Assembly (NCBI GenBank): GCA_024509875.1
Contig: JAMPIV010012173.1
Coordinates: 96,001-160,000, forward strand
DNA from: Oreohelix idahoensis
Lineage: Eukaryota > Mollusca > Gastropoda > Stylommatophora > Oreohelicidae
Length of the DNA stretch: 64,000 bases
Direction of reading: 5' to 3'
The notes beneath the pieces were generated by a model. The model worked only from the letters and a program-made list of their open reading frames with translations. It ran no database searches and was not told the DNA's origin. Every line of letters starts with the position of its first letter. Position 1 is the first letter of the stretch. The translations under genes were made by a program, and so were the position numbers. Positions 1 through 13,730 of the stretch are shown one piece after another.

Positions 1-2157
1 TACCACAATCATGATTCAATTACCCAAAGGTACAGGATACCTTCTTCAGTGAATATCTACCAAGATTTCAAATATTATCCAACACTTCGTCTTTGACATT
101 TGCAGTGATCAAGTCCACTTTCGTACCTTATATCCATCGGTACGTAATTGACTATCGGCTCAACGATCGTTACATTATACGTCCGGAATCGCCGGTTAAT
201 TCGAGGCCCTTTATCGGTTCTCCATATTTACTACGATGGACTTTGGTTAGTGTCCATGGCGATCTACCACTTTTTCCAGTACGATCTACCAGCACTATAC
301 GCTTGAACTTTGTGGGAATGTTTACGGGATACATATTCCATATCGTCTTTGAACACTTATGTTCTACTTCTTAAGAATAAACATTTGATGCTAACTTCAT
401 ATCAGATATATTGGATATATTTATGGAAAATACCAGGATATCTATCATGATCGACACTCGGTGTTCTCTAAACTATTATACGAGGGTATACGTTGAAATG
501 AACAATTTTAAACAATAAGTAGCATATGTAATTTAATTTAGTTTAGTTTATAATTAGTTAGATATTTCATAGCTTAGCTTAGTAATACATATTATCAATT
601 ATTCTACTCTAATTGCTTTGTTAGTTAATTTCTTTCTACTTCTTTTTATTTCTTTTCTTTCATGTATATTTTCTTACATGTTCTTTTTATTTTCTTTGTC
701 CTGTTTTCGTTGAATACAATACTCTATTAGTTTAACTAAATAGAATTACGTCTATAACATTAACCACAAATGACATTCATACTTTATGATAGTAATTACT
801 TAACTAAATTTTATTATTTATGATTTAGTACATTGATTAACTAAGTACATCTTAAGTTAGTAACACTCATTTAGTTAATTAGATAATAATTCAATATCCT
901 TTCTTGACTGTTGACGTTTCTTACGTTAACTTAGTTATATTTCCATTTATTATGTGACATTTTTAGTACATTGACGACGACCGTCGACATTGTTTTATTC
1001 AAAACATCGTAGGCCGTATGTCGTAAATTTTTTAACTTTGATAGAATTAATTGCGTTAATATTTTTTTTTTTTAAACTATATAACAGATTTTTTTCAAAC
1101 CCGGTCGGTCGAGGGAATGTTACGACATGTTTAATTATGTTAGCCACTACAATATGTTAGCATTTTAAAGTTACGCGTTAACTTATTGGTTTGCTGTAAA
1201 CAAAAGATACTTTGTGCTTAAAGATATTTTTATTGAACGCGAATTTGTATAGTTGTCTATGGTTAGACATGATGTGGGGCGTTGTTAGGCTACCGCATAA
1301 CAACGATCTTTCTATACCCTTCATAATTTGAGATTCGTCCAAGTCAGACGTGATCTTCAGCGCTCCTTATATATAGTGGTCGTGCAGATGTCCTTCTTGA
1401 AGATAGGCCAAGGGGTCGGCCATATTATTAATGATTGCAGTGATGGAGCAACTTAATTGATGTATATTTTCCCTTGGATTGGAAATAGAAGGGAGTATTT
1501 GATTAGTAATTAATCGTTCGCCACACTTCTAGGTATCACTTTTGGATGTTCCGTTCGTCGGCATCGCGTATATACAGCCTAGTCTTGTTGACGATACAGA
1601 TATTAATCTAAAGGACTGCACTGAACGGTAATGGACTGCACAGATTGAATGTATTATATTTATGCCATGAATTCGATGAACTCTGTATACGTAATAAATT
1701 ATATGATTTTGTGGATTCAACCAAACGGAGTTGTAAACTTCATCCAGTTATATTGAAGTCATTCACCACCATTCACGAACAAACAACAGCACGATAGCCA
1801 ACCAAATCAAGAACAATGATAATTATGAGGCACAGAATAATTAATAAGAATCTTCATTACAAAGGAATAACCCCTTTTTTTTACCAAAACTGACTTTAAC
1901 AATCGATGGCCAAAATAGCAGTGTAAAAGGCACCATAACACTGAATTATAAGAGATAGTCACTTATTACTTTCTGATAGAAACTTCTAGTGGTTGTGTGG
2001 AATTTTATATGCCTACTTCTGTAGTTAGACACCAGTTTATAACTTTCACAGAAAGCAGGCACCAGCCATAGATAACATTATATCTTAGGTTTCAATCACA
2101 ACTGTATTATTATAGCAAAAACATTGCATTTTCCATGTATTCAGTTTTGGGAGGTTA
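1..2157. other. AT-rich stretch with no recognisable gene
   Basis: Only short open frames without recognisable motifs occur here. The part from about 530 to 1000 is rich in TTAGTTAA-like words, as expected of AT-rich intergenic DNA. I see no inverted or direct terminal repeats and no tRNA-like box pair. Confidence 0.5.
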
Positions 2158-3735
2158 ATACAAAGCGGCAGATAACACCGTCATGAATGAAGCGGAACGT
2201 GAACCAGAACCTACCATAGAGGAAGTCCGGAACGCAATCAAACACTTAAAAAGGGGAAAATCTCCTGGTTGTGATGAAATAACAGCTGAAATGATACAGG
2301 CAGGAGGAGAAGGCAGCGCTCGTATATACCATGCATTATGCTGCAAGATCTGGCAATGCGGAATTTGGCCCAAGGAATGGAAAAGATCAATTTACATACC
2401 CTTGCCAAAAAAGGGCAACCTGAAACTGTGCACAAACTACAGAACTATAGCTCTTATAAGCCATGCCAGCAAAATACTATTACAAATCATAATGAAAAGG
2501 ATGAAAACAAAAGCTAGAAACAGAAATAAACGAAGTACAGGCGGGTTTTCGACCAGGTAGAGGCACTAGAGATCATATATTCAACATGAGGATCATCATA
2601 GAAAAGTGTAGAGAATTCAACGTTGACCTACATACTTGTTTCATTGATTACACCAAAGCTTTCGATTGTGTACAACATCAGCAGTTATGGGCTATTATGA
2701 AAAATATGGGATTTCCAAACCACCTTATACAACTCATCGCACTGCTGTACCAAGAATAACAGGCAGCCGTAAGAATAGAGGGGGAAACATCAGAATGGTT
2801 TGAAGTACAGAAAGGAGTAAGACAAGGCTGTACCCTTTCCCCTTACCTGTTTAACATTTATGCCGAGAATATCATGAGAAACGTAAGAGATGACCAAGAA
2901 CACACAGAGTTTGACTCGTTTAACATCGGCGGGTACCAGATCCCGGAAATCAGATATGCTGACGACACAGTCCTCCTATCGACCAACCCAGAAGGACTTG
3001 AACATATAATTCTGTCCACCAAAAAACACAGCGAGGCACAGAATCTATACCTAAACACCAAGAAGACCAAAGTATTGACAACAGACAAAGTAAAGACCAA
3101 ACCAGAAATTGAAATTGATAACGAAGAACTGGAAAGTGTTAATGAATTCGAATACTTAGGATCAATCATCAACAGCTCTGGCGACTGTGCAGTAGAAATT
3201 AAAAGAAGACTTGCAATTGCTTCACATAAACTAATACAGATGAAAAACCTATGGCAAGGCACAAGCAAAGAAACAAAGTTACAACTGATCAGAGCATGTA
3301 TATTCCCAGTAGCAACATACGGCTGCGAGACATGGACACTCAATAAAACAGTTGCAAAAAAGAGTACATCATTCGAAATGAAATGCTACAGAAGGATGTT
3401 GAGAATACCCTGGACAGAAAAAAAGACCAACAGAGAAGCACTGCACTCACTAAACGTACAGGAACATTGGCTCCTAAATACCATCGCAATAAGGAAGCTG
3501 ACATTTTTCGGTCATATAAAAAGACATAATAGTCTGGAAAAAACAGTGATGGAAGGCATGGTCCCTGGAAAAAGGGGAAGGGGGTCGACCTAGACGACGG
3601 TGGACCCAGGACATCACAGAGAGTCTGAACTTGTCTTTGGCTGATGCAGGTCGACTTGCCCAGAATCGTGATGCGTTCAGAGCAGCTGTAATGGAGACAA
3701 CGTTCTGGAAAGAATACGTCACATGATGATGATGA
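2158..3735 (+). pseudogene. 5'-truncated RTE-like LINE, reverse transcriptase ORF (broken)
   Basis: Reverse transcriptase of a non-LTR retrotransposon, which copies its own mRNA onto nicked chromosomal DNA. The first frame (2183-2560) has the pre-RT motifs GKSPGCDEI, PLPKKG and NYRTIAL. A frameshift near 2510 leads to AGFRPGRGTRDHIF and motif A (FIDYTKAFDCV). A TAA near 2757 interrupts the chain. The third part (2874-3593) has the YADD catalytic box at about 2958 and the C-terminal YGCETW and FFGHIKRH motifs. An extra G in the run near 3585 shifts the final segment ([10 protein letters not shown] through ETTFWKEYVT). The copy ends in an (ATG)n tail at about 3723. The endonuclease part is absent, so this is a 5'-truncated, dead copy. 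Clade assignment to RTE is from motif style only. Confidence 0.85.
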
Positions 3736-5301
3736 ATACTTTTTCCCTTTTTGTGTATCGACCCCAAGGGGCGCATACCATATTATGTAATGTCAAATGC
3801 CGTATTTTTATGTAAATTCACTTAATGTTGTAAGATGAATAGCATATCCAGTCAGCTGGAACTACAGGGAGATATCCCTTATGTTGAGTTGGAAGAGGAC
3901 GGAGTAGATTTTGCTGTCAGAACATTTACTGACAGGTACATGTGTGTACAAAATATATTAGCCTATGCAAGCGCATGCTGATAATTGATAGAGTGGAAGT
4001 AACAGGAGAGTGACTCATATGGAAAAGGACAGCCCAAGACTATCATAGCAATGATTAAAATAATTCTAAATCCCATAGTGGAGCATAACTGTTTAGTATA
4101 ACCAGTATTGTAATTTTATTGTTTGCTTGATGTAAATGTCGTCTCTTTTTGGGTCTCAGTTTCAGGATATTCTGCATTGCTATCGCAAGAGTCCAGTCAG
4201 GCGACAAACGTAACATTCTCATCGCTCTCACGGCTCCTGAACGCAATTAGCACTACGAGTTGTCACCCCTACCTGAAATACAACCCTTTGTCAACGCCCA
4301 TCCCTAACGGGACATAAGCTCACGCAGTGTGTAAGGAGCCAACGCAAAAATCTGAAATTGAATTTTGCAATAGTGGTTTCCTACTAGCCTCTTGATCACA
4401 AGTCAGAGCATTGTGGCTTCCAACATATCTATCAGCCCAGCGTCTTCAGCAGAATTTAAATCGCCAAACGTTGTGCTTAAACGGAGCACTATGTCACAAA
4501 TAAGTGTTCAAGCCAGCCCAACCGGATTTACCACCAAGTACGCAAGCCAAATTTCATGCGCCGGGATAATAGCGCAGTGGACCATTTGTCCTAACGTAAT
4601 CTCGTCTTGTGTGTGTTTCTTGTCATTTAAAACCCCGCACGTATGAGCGGTCAGCCGAAGGTAGACAGAGTCATCTACAGCCTATCTCGCCATTAGGGGT
4701 AACCAACGATTGCGCCTACAGTGGATTTATTTATGTTATTCCATCACCTATGGAGGATATCTACACGTAAAACACTTACTGGAGCTATTGCATTTGGTCC
4801 CACGAAAGCGGACGGATTGGAACTCTGTTTATTCATTTCTCGGTGTTCTACAGGTTTTATGTTGGTGGTTTGTGTGTTCGTTGGTGTGTAATTTCATATT
4901 TGTATACTCATTGTGATTATTGAGATTGTATTATGTTGTGCTGATACACTGATTTTTTTCATATATATTTCTTCTTTCAAGAAACTTTAATAAATTTTAC
5001 TCAGTTATTAACGCGCCGTTCACGACCCTTTCATCCATACTTAATATTACAAGCTCTTTACTATAGTCTCTATTGTTTTGGCAAGAGAAAAGAGAGAGAG
5101 CGGGTGTTGCTTAGACTCTACAAGTGTGTTGAGGCTTGGAGAGAGACATAACTTTAATAAATCCTCTTCCAGGTTGGTCTCAAGTTCACCCTATTTGCAC
5201 AATATCTATGTGTAATCTATAATTTTGTCAGTTCACTATCATTGTCGATTTCACTACCATTGTCTAACTCGACAAATACTCTAACACTTCAACTCAACCA
5301 C
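3736..5301. other. Unannotated spacer between LINE and SINE
   Basis: No recognisable coding motif or structural repeat. The open frames around 4123-4317, 4392-4646 and 4710-4916 are short, show no familiar domain and have no supporting context. Confidence 0.45.
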
Positions 5302-5720
<419 letters not shown>

Positions 5721-5734
5721 TCTTATATATAGTT

Positions 5735-5924
5735 AGTGATGGAAAGCATTGTCCCTGGAAAAAGGGGAAGTGGTCGACCTAGACGACGGTGGACCCAGGA
5801 CATCACATAGAGTCTGAACTTGTCTTTGCTTGATGCAGGTCGACTTGCCCAGAATCGTGATGCGTTCAGAGCAGCTGTAATGGAGACAACGTTCTGGAGA
5901 GACTACGTCACATGATGATGATGA
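5735..5924 (+). mobile_element. 3' tail copy of the LINE at 2158-3735
   Basis: About 190 bases nearly identical to 3545-3735, encoding the same C-terminal block ([32 protein letters not shown]) and ending in the same (ATG)n tail. It lacks the extra G of the larger copy but has its own stop (CATAGAG). It is a severely 5'-truncated insertion starting next to a (TA)n tract. Confidence 0.9.
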
Positions 5925-6621
5925 CGACTGTATGACTATAAGATCGAATGTCTATCTTAACGTATGTAGTTTTGATAACGTGTCTCTGTGATCATATATC
6001 TGTTAGACTAATTGCCCATTTGATCGGGGTGTCTATTGGACAGGGTATACTTTTACAGTCTCTTAGACTGACCATCCTTTAGATTGAGTGTCATATTCAG
6101 TGTCCTTATGGTATTGCATCTATTTACCAGATGCCTAATTGGACTGGATCAGTACTACACAAGTCACTGAAAGACAAACATCAGAAATTTTCCTTCTGCC
6201 GATGTTACTGATATTCCCCAACATAAATCACGACCCGGATCAAACGATCAACACAAAATTCCGGGTGCAATCTTTAAAAAAAGTTGCTTTAAAGAAATCA
6301 GTAACCAAATTTGATATCACCGACGGTAGCACGTTTTCGCTGTTAGTCCTCTGAAAATCACGCAGCTAATTCGTGGACACTGGTATTTGTGAATTACAAG
6401 AGGTTAGAATGTCTGGTACTAAAGTACCTAAGCAGAAACACAGCTATGTCAAACGGCTGACGGTTGTCTGTTTGTACTTAAGATTATTCAGTAGGTGGGG
6501 GCGTTCAAATTGTAGAATTAAGCAGTAGTGAAGTTGGAAACAAAAATAAGGTATATTTTATGGATTCACGAGACTGTGTACCCGTCCAAAATGACGGTAA
6601 CGACGTGAAGTCAACGTCTTT
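5925..6621. other. Unannotated spacer
   Basis: No domain, repeat or structural signal recognised. A 71-codon open frame at 6139-6354 has no recognisable motif. Confidence 0.45.
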
Positions 6622-7650
6622 ACCCCTCAGTATCTTCTTCTTCGTTCGCCCTCAGAGTTCTACATTAATGACTCTAATAAAGTCAGTATCAGATCTAGGT
6701 TCCTGACATCTCCAAACAGTTTTTCGTGGAGAAAAGTGGGTTGTTGCCATATGTCACTCCGATCACTGCTGTAAGTTGGGCAGGACTGGAGAAGATGTTC
6801 GGCTGTCAAGGGGCTGGTGCCACAGGAGCAGAGATCCGTTGAACCTATCCTGTACTTGTGATATAGATGGTACCTCAGCCTATTGTGACCAGTGCGTAGG
6901 CGGAAACTGATGACCTGGTCTCACCTAGATAGCTGGTCATATAGGCATCATCTTTTATGTGACCTGGTTGTTCTCTGTCCCACTTAGACTTGAATATGGC
7001 TTTTATAGTTGTTTTAGCTAGTTCATAAGTTGTCTCTACATCGTTTTGTTGCAGGGCTCTCCATTCTTTAGCTACTGCAAAAGTGCAATATCTAATCTTC
7101 ACACTGTTTTGGTAGAGTCCACCGAAGTGCATGTCTGTTGGTTTATCTTGTTTTCATGATACAGTGTATAATCTGTAATATGAGAAATGGTGACAAGAGG
7201 CATCCCTGTCCCGCTGCAATTCTTATTTCAAAGGGCTAGGTGAGTTCTATATCTTCTTTAAACGCTTTCTTTATTTGTTTAACGGCTTCATTATTTAAGG
7301 CTTTGGCAAGCCTCCATAACTATCTGCCATCTTTGTCAATGGTAAGGGGTTCTGTTGTTTTAACGCAGCTGTATTTTGCTGAAGTTTAATGATGTTTTTT
7401 TTTCCAGTACTTCGCAGCAATGACTTTGTAGGCGATGATTGCCTCAACTGTTTTGTCTTTTTCTGCTCTTTTCTGGATTCTGTTACTTGTTCTTCTAGTT
7501 TGAGTTCTTGTGTCCAGTATGGTTTATAATCTTTTCTCGCCCCTCATGGTATAGATTCTAAGGCAGCTTTCAGAACTGCTTTGTTAAATACATCAGCTAT
7601 TTCTCCAATTCTTTTGTGTTGAGTGTCTATTCATCCACATTATTTATCTG
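6622..7650 (-). pseudogene. Degraded RNase-H LINE (3' half)
   Basis: Read on the minus strand, 7640-7390 resembles the segment between endonuclease and reverse transcriptase of Jockey/I-type LINEs (words like DYKPYWTQEL and LWRLAKALNNE, with a TAG inside). After a large internal gap comes the 3' part: a stretch after RNase H, the RLRYHLYHKYRIGSTD segment and the zinc-like motif CSCG...TAEHLLQSCP at about 6830-6770, then KLFGD and a GAA-rich tail at the 3' end (top-strand CTTCTTCTTC near 6645). The same 3' architecture recurs in the relics at 18944, 35281 and 35617. Several stops and gaps show it is dead. Confidence 0.75.
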
Positions 7651-10624
7651 ACAGTACTTAGAATATGCTCCAGTTGACGTTTTTGTATTTCCAACGGTTT
7701 ATGAAAGTTGAGTGCGTGTTCCATCTGCGGTATGATTTAGAAGACTGTGGGATCTTGCACGGAACCCATTTTGATATCTCTGAACAAAGTTACTTTAAAT
7801 GTTTGTAAAATGTTGTAAAAGCACTTTAATTTGAGCACACATTTTTCAAGGAATATTACCATCGTTTTGATAATTTTTGTATTTACTTTCCCATTTCAAG
7901 GGATTCAACTTTCCATCTCGCTTTCCAAGGGAAACGATTAAACAACAAAAACGACTATTGACAATAAGTGATTATTTGACATTTTAAAATGCTTTTTTTT
8001 TTACATAAAAAGATGTAAAAGATAATATGTATGCAGGTACGTCCTTTCAAGCGGTGATTTAAGGAAACTGTCACGGGTTGCCTCCCCTGCTTTGGTCCAA
8101 CAGTGGCCTAAAATGTATCTAAAATGGGTTGTCAAAAGTGTTTACCTTCGCACAAGATTACTCGTGGCAGAGTTGCAGTTAGAAGGATAATGACGCTTCT
8201 ATCTCAAGAGAATGTTCACAAGATATTTAGAAAAACGAGAACAATGCTGCATTGGCTGAGCTCGCTAACTCTATGATCTACCGACAACTTTTGTGAAGGA
8301 TTAAGCAATTATTATTTTTAGCTCGTCAAACCCCCACCCTGATTTAACTCAGTGGAATTCGTATTATTAAGGTATAGCTCTGTTTAGAGTGTATTTAGTA
8401 AATTGAATGAGACAAACATGCAGTACATTTAAAATGATTAAATCGAAGTTAAATGTTTATAATTACAAATAACAAATTTAATAATCATATAGTTTTAACA
8501 AAGGTTTAAAAGAATGAATAATGTTTTTCAGCAAGGTATCATCACTTTTGTGATGGGATAAATGTTTATAAAAGAGTTCACGTGGCAGCTTATAGGTTTC
8601 ACTTATCTGCACTGGTAGGTTCTGCTCCCGCTGATGGGTTGGTTCTTGGTAGATTGATCACTGATAACGCTCGTCGCTGGTCAAGGATGTAGGGCGTAGC
8701 ACGTTCACAGAAGTGTCAGGGAGTGTCTTCAAAGTTGGTCCCTCGTCTTAAAGCTCAGGCCAATGTTCCCTTCTTGTTCCAGAGATAGAACCCTCAACTG
8801 GTACCACCACCAACAAGCCAATCCTGGTTCACAGATTTTTTGCTCAGATGAATGAAGTTAAGGCACTTGATTAAGCCTCTTACACGTGTTCTTGGTGGTC
8901 GTTACTTTTATAAGATAGTTCCCTCTATGACTCCGTGTGTTCTCAGTTTCCCACGTCCCGGTTTCCTTGTTAAAAGGATAAGAGATTTCCTGGGTTGTTT
9001 TGTAAGTCCGTCAAGATTCTCCAAGAAAAGGTCCGGCCTGATAAATGGAAATTCTGAATTTTAACTTCTGGCAAGTCTGGTTGTGTCGTCTTTGGCAAGC
9101 GATTTCTCACAGTGAATTTAAGCTGCGAAAAGGTCCGGTTATATTGCCTGTCATACCCCAGCATCCGTTTGTTATCAAGCTACTCAGGGATCCAATCATT
9201 TCAAACATGCTTGTTGGGTGGGGTAATTTCAAAATATTCTGACATCCAATAATTTTACGCGGGATGCAAAGGTCACGTCTCCCATATATGGCAATAAAAC
9301 ATCCGATTCCTGGTGTACAAACTCACCACCACATCTGTAAACTCATAGGACAATGTGTTTCAGATGTAACAACATATTACTTTCAGATAAAGTAATGTCT
9401 CCGTGAAAGTTGGACAGGAAACGATTATGTCATTCGTGTCTGTCAAAAATGTGTTGCACAGACGAGTTATCTTGTTATCTGTCGCTTGAGCACACAACTC
9501 TACGCGAAAACTAAGCAGACCAATATGGGTGTTACCTGTGATAATCTCAGCAAATATGTGCCGCGCCTAGCAAATGTGATGTATTATCACCAACAAGGAG
9601 TGTCAAATGTTTTGACAATATGAAATATCTGCTACATAACAGAGAAAGAAAAAAGTGTTGACCATGGAAAAGCACGCAAATAGTCAGTACAAAAACTCAA
9701 ATGAGTACTGCCGGAGTGAAAGAGATATCGAGAAGGGGTCGCCCCAAACCTATCTCGTCACAGAAACATATGTGAATAAATCTTACCTTCACAAACCTTT
9801 GAGTTATCTTATATTACAAACAAGTAGCGTCATTTAATTAAACAAAAAATTGAAAAAACTTGGCGCTGAGCGTTTTGTGCATATCAAACATATAAAGAAA
9901 CTATATAAGTTGGTATGGACTGTGCCAACATATAAGCCCAGAAAGCCTTCTTTGCAGGCGAAAGATCTCAACAACATCATTTAATTAAATATAATTTATT
10001 TTATCACAAGTGTGAAAACAAATGTAACACATTTTTAATCATTTGGCTATCTGATTGTGACGAGCTGAATAAGTTTGATGTTTAGTCTTTCGTTATTCTC
10101 TCTCTTACACTCATGTTCTCTCTCTCTCGTTCTCTCTCTCTTCTTTCTCTCTTACTTCATACATCCGTTAATTTTCTTTTTCAGTCGACCCACGACCCCT
10201 TATTTCTGGGCGTAATTCATACCTCCACACTCTTATGTACCCCTTTGAATCTTCAACAATGAGCAAGACTGTCAATCACTCAATGCTCTGGTTATGTCAG
10301 TCTTTGAAAACCCAAACGTGTAGGAGATTTCAGTTTGATTTATCAACAAAACCCCTCCTTAAATTATGATAACAATCTAGTCTCAGTATGGGACTTATTT
10401 TAGGGATGAGCTTTTAGAGTAGGAAGATCTTATATTGGGGCTGACATATTGAAATCCACTCCACCACCACCAACCCTAACCGACCTAAATAGGTCAGTTT
10501 TGAATAAAGCTACCTTACTGTTTAATAGGTGAAAATATAAATCCTTCTAACCGATTCTTAATTCAACACAAAAACACTTCGTTAGTCACCCTGCACGTAT
10601 TAGTGTCAAAATAGGAAAAGGCGC
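7651..10624. other. Long stretch without recognised genes
   Basis: About 3 kb with no open frame longer than 70 codons that has a familiar motif. A (TC)-rich stretch lies at 10090-10160. I see no terminal repeats or tRNA-like boxes. Confidence 0.5.
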
Positions 10625-10641
10625 GGGGGGGGGGGGGGGGG
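10625..10641. repeat. G17 homopolymer
   Basis: A run of 17 G residues followed by TGGG. It could fold as a G-quadruplex on the plus strand or be a replication-slippage tract. Confidence 0.95.
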
Positions 10642-11062
10642 TGGGTAAAGACAAGAAACCCACCTGTTATGATTCATAACGATTATGTCGGTATAATAGG
10701 CAGCTAGCCAGGGCTCCTTTTTTGTTTATTTTATACGGAGTCACTTATTAATAAAGGAAGTGACGTCATGCCGATATGGTTGACTGGCAGACGTGAACAA
10801 ATTTGAAGCAGAAGTGAGTTGAGCGTCTGCAAGGAGATGCGGCTTGTGTTAGGAAGTGAGCGGACGTATGTGTTTTGAGCTCCTGCAGTATTCTGTGTTT
10901 TTCCTGAATTATTCCATTACTAGGACATCAATATAATTGGTTGAGGTGTCCCTGGCTTATTCTAGTAAGGAAATGTGTGCCTATTCATAAAAATGTCCAT
11001 AGGACGATATTAAATAAAGTTTGAATGATTGCCAATGACCAGCGTTTGATAGGGAACGGACT
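10642..11062. other. Unannotated spacer
   Basis: No recognised gene or repeat between the G tract and the SINE. Confidence 0.45.
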
Positions 11063-11250
11063 GGAGCCGCTGTAGCATAGTGGTTAGTGCACTGGCTTCC
11101 TAGCTCAGTGGTCTTTGGTTCGATCCCCAGATGAGGTGGGATTTTTTTAGGCCGCAAACGGCTTCTGGGTCGACCCAGCCCCAACTGGGTACCAGAGTAA
11201 CTTCTGGGAAGGTTAAGGCGGCCGGCGTGATGCTGACCACATCACCCCAA
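11063..11250 (+). mobile_element. tRNA-derived SINE, family 2, copy 1
   Basis: The element starts with a tRNA-like head: A box TAGCATAGTGGTTAG and a perfect B box GGTTCGATCCC at about 11117. The body contains GGGTCGACCCAGCC and GGGAAGGTTAAGGCGGCC. It ends at a (TA)n tract that also holds a mariner insertion. The body recurs at 17247-17440. The tRNA boxes act as an internal RNA polymerase III promoter in such elements. Confidence 0.85.
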
Positions 11251-11276
11251 TATATATATATATATATATATATATA
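11251..11276. repeat. (TA)n tract, mariner target side
   Basis: A short (TA)n run whose last TA (11275-11276) is one half of the mariner target duplication. Confidence 0.9.
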
Positions 11277-12593
11277 CAAGGGGATTGACATACGTCTTAG
11301 GCCTGACCATGAAGAACATGTCACAGAGAGCTGAAATTTTGTATAGTGTTTACTCCTTTTCAATATAGCCACCATCTGAATTGACACATTTCTGCCATCT
11401 CTGCTTGACCTTGAAAAGACCTTGGGAGTAGAACACCCTATTTTTTAAACTAAACCAGTCATCACATGCCAGTATAACCTCTTCATCGCTGTAAAAATGA
11501 TTTCCTTTTAGCTGTTTTTTAAGATTTGGCAATAGAAAAAAGTCTGATGGAGCCAAATCTGGAGAATATGGTGGGTGTGGAAGAATTTCAATATTCAAAT
11601 CGTTAGCTGCTAGCCGCACAAGCCGTGCTTTGTGAGAGGGCGCGTTCTCTTGAAGCAAAGGAAGATTTTGAGTGCGCGTTATCCCTCGTTTCCTGGTCAC
11701 AACATTTCTTAGTTTGGTGAGAAAATCTGCATAGTACTGTAAATTAACTGTGTTGCCACGAGGCAGATAATTTTTCAAATGGACACCTTTGCCGTCCCAA
11801 AAAACAGTCAGCATCACTTTTCCTGCAGATTTCTGCGCTCTGGGCTTGACAGGTGTTGGGGAGCCCGGGGTTTTCCATTGCATGCTGGCAATTTTGGATT
11901 CGGGGTCATAATGGTGTACCCAAGTCTCATCTACTGTCATCATGGTCTCCAAACAATTTTTTGACTGACACTTTTTGAGCAACTATTGACAGCAATTTAC
12001 CCTCGTTTGCTTCTGTTCACGTGTAACAGTCGCGGAACCCGGCGTGCACACACTTTTCTCATGTTCAGTCTGTTGTGTAAAATTCTATAAACTGTTCTTT
12101 CGTTTAGTTTTACTCTACTAGCTATTTCCACAGTTGTCATTTTTCGATCCTGGTCAATGATTTTCTTCACTCTTGTTGCATTTTCATCGATTTTCTCTGA
12201 GGCGGGTCTACCAGATCTTGGCAGATCAGCAACATTTGAGCGGCCGCACTTAAACTGTTGACACCAGTTTTTTACCGAAGTATATGAAGGACAAGAATCA
12301 CGAAACACTGGTTCCATCTCCCTGTGTATTTCTGTAGGTGTTTTTTTCCTGAAACATCAGAAATTTTATCACAGCTCTGGCCTCCTTCTTTTTCATTGTT
12401 TTGTCAAATCTTTGGAGCAGCAGATCCGGTCAATAGGGTGCATTGCGCCGTGCACCGTAGCGGGAAAACCCATTGAAGAAACAAACGCGTACTTAACACA
12501 TTCAGTGCAAATATGATGAACTTTAAATGTGCCAAATTTCATCTTCCTCCTGAGACTCCTTCATGGTCAGGCCCAAGACTTGTGTCAATCCCC

Positions 12594-12596
<3 letters not shown>
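11277..12596 (-). mobile_element. mariner DNA transposon, copy 1 (full length, 1320 bp)
   Basis: Terminal inverted repeats of roughly 38 bp begin CAAGGGGATTGACA at both ends with few mismatches. Both are flanked by TA (11275-11276 and 12597-12598), the duplication typical of Tc1/mariner. The right-hand TA also lies in a (TA)n run. It carries a transposase gene on the minus strand that is broken. Confidence 0.95.
11350..12396 (-). pseudogene. mariner transposase, inactivated
   Basis: A cut-and-paste transposase gene of the mariner (DD34D) group. The probable start is the ATG at 12396. A one-base gain in the A run near 12340 shifts the frame into the helix-turn-helix part (TSVKNWCQQFKCG, LNERTVYRIL, 12317-11997). 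A second shift near 12015 and a TAG near 11985 precede the catalytic part (11982-11350). That part has MTVDETWVHHYDP with the first Asp and SPDLAPSDFF with the third. The second catalytic position reads QENAPSHK, so Glu replaces the expected Asp, 34 residues before the last Asp. It is inactive on three counts. Confidence 0.93.
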
Positions 12597-12627
<31 letters not shown>

Positions 12628-13071
12628 TACCACGAAGCCGTGTGTCAAAACTAATAAATTGCATGTTTGTAAAATTGTGAAAGTGGTGTTGGTCCGCTCA
12701 GTACAGTTATACTGAAAACGTGTTGTGTGACTGCCCCTAGAGTCTACCTTGGCCGCGGAGAATATCTCCGGAATAATTGAACAATAACGACACGTAACAC
12801 CTCCCCGTCTGTATACGCCGCTGTGTGTGGTAGCTTCTTAGAAAGAAATGCAGAAAGATTTTGGTGTCAAATGGAAGTGAACAGTGGACAGGGAATAAAT
12901 AAACAAGAAGCTCACCTAAGTCTGCGAGATTTGGCCTTACCGAAGAATGCAAACAATCCCTAAGCCAGTTTACAAAATACAAGCAAGAAAAAGAAAACAC
13001 ACAAACACTTACACGCAGACAACAGGATGTTCTAAAATGAAATCGTTCACGTTTATTGAATGTATGTATGC
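12597..13071. other. (TA)n tract and unannotated spacer
   Basis: A (TA)n run (12597-12622) flanks the mariner copy; the rest shows no recognisable gene. Confidence 0.5.
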
Positions 13072-13262
13072 AAGAGAGTGTCCAATTGGCAGAGTTGCTA
13101 GAGCACTCGCCTCTCGTGACTAAGGTACTGGGTTCCAGGTTCGAAACATGGTAGTGTCTCTCCCCAGTCTAGCAAGCTGAAATCTGGTACCCGATTCTGC
13201 TCTTGGGTTAGGAAAGGCTGAGACGACGAGGAAGGGTAGCGTCACCCCACCTCATAAAGCTT
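13072..13262 (+). mobile_element. tRNA-derived SINE, family 3
   Basis: A tRNA-like head with an A-box-like TTGGCAGAGTTGCTAGAGCA and a B-box-like GGTTCGAAACA about 60 bases further on is followed by an unrelated body (to CACCCCACCTCATAAAGC). This is the box spacing of a tRNA gene inside a longer non-tRNA unit. Only one copy is in the window, so the borders are approximate. Confidence 0.55.
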
Positions 13263-13730
13263 GGCCTAGTATAGTGGAGTTTTTGACAGTTCACTCCTCT
13301 GCTGCAGTATTGTCGTAGATTTGTGATAGGTGAATTAAGACTTGGTTTGGTCCCTTCTGAATAGCAATAGAAACGAGTGATAGCTCAGTGGGAGATGGAA
13401 AATAGAAATAGATTTCACGAGTGAGATGGAGAAAATATATTAGAGTCGGTCTCTGACGCTCGAGATGATTTCTCTCAGTCAGCCTATCATCTACAACAGA
13501 TTAAGATTTGTCAGACCGTCTAGTATAATATATAGTAATATATATATATATCCCTCACATACACACACCTAAGTGACTACAATAGACTCACAGACGTGAA
13601 ACTATGACAATGGAAATATAGATAACTGGGAAAGAACTAACCGACACACTGGAATAAGTTCAAGTGAATTTTAATTATCATAATAAAATTCCATCACAAC
13701 ACCTAAAATTACATCAAACGTATACAAATA
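13263..13730. other. Unannotated spacer before mariner copy 2
   Basis: Contains a short (TA)n run at about 13535-13550. No gene recognised. Confidence 0.5.
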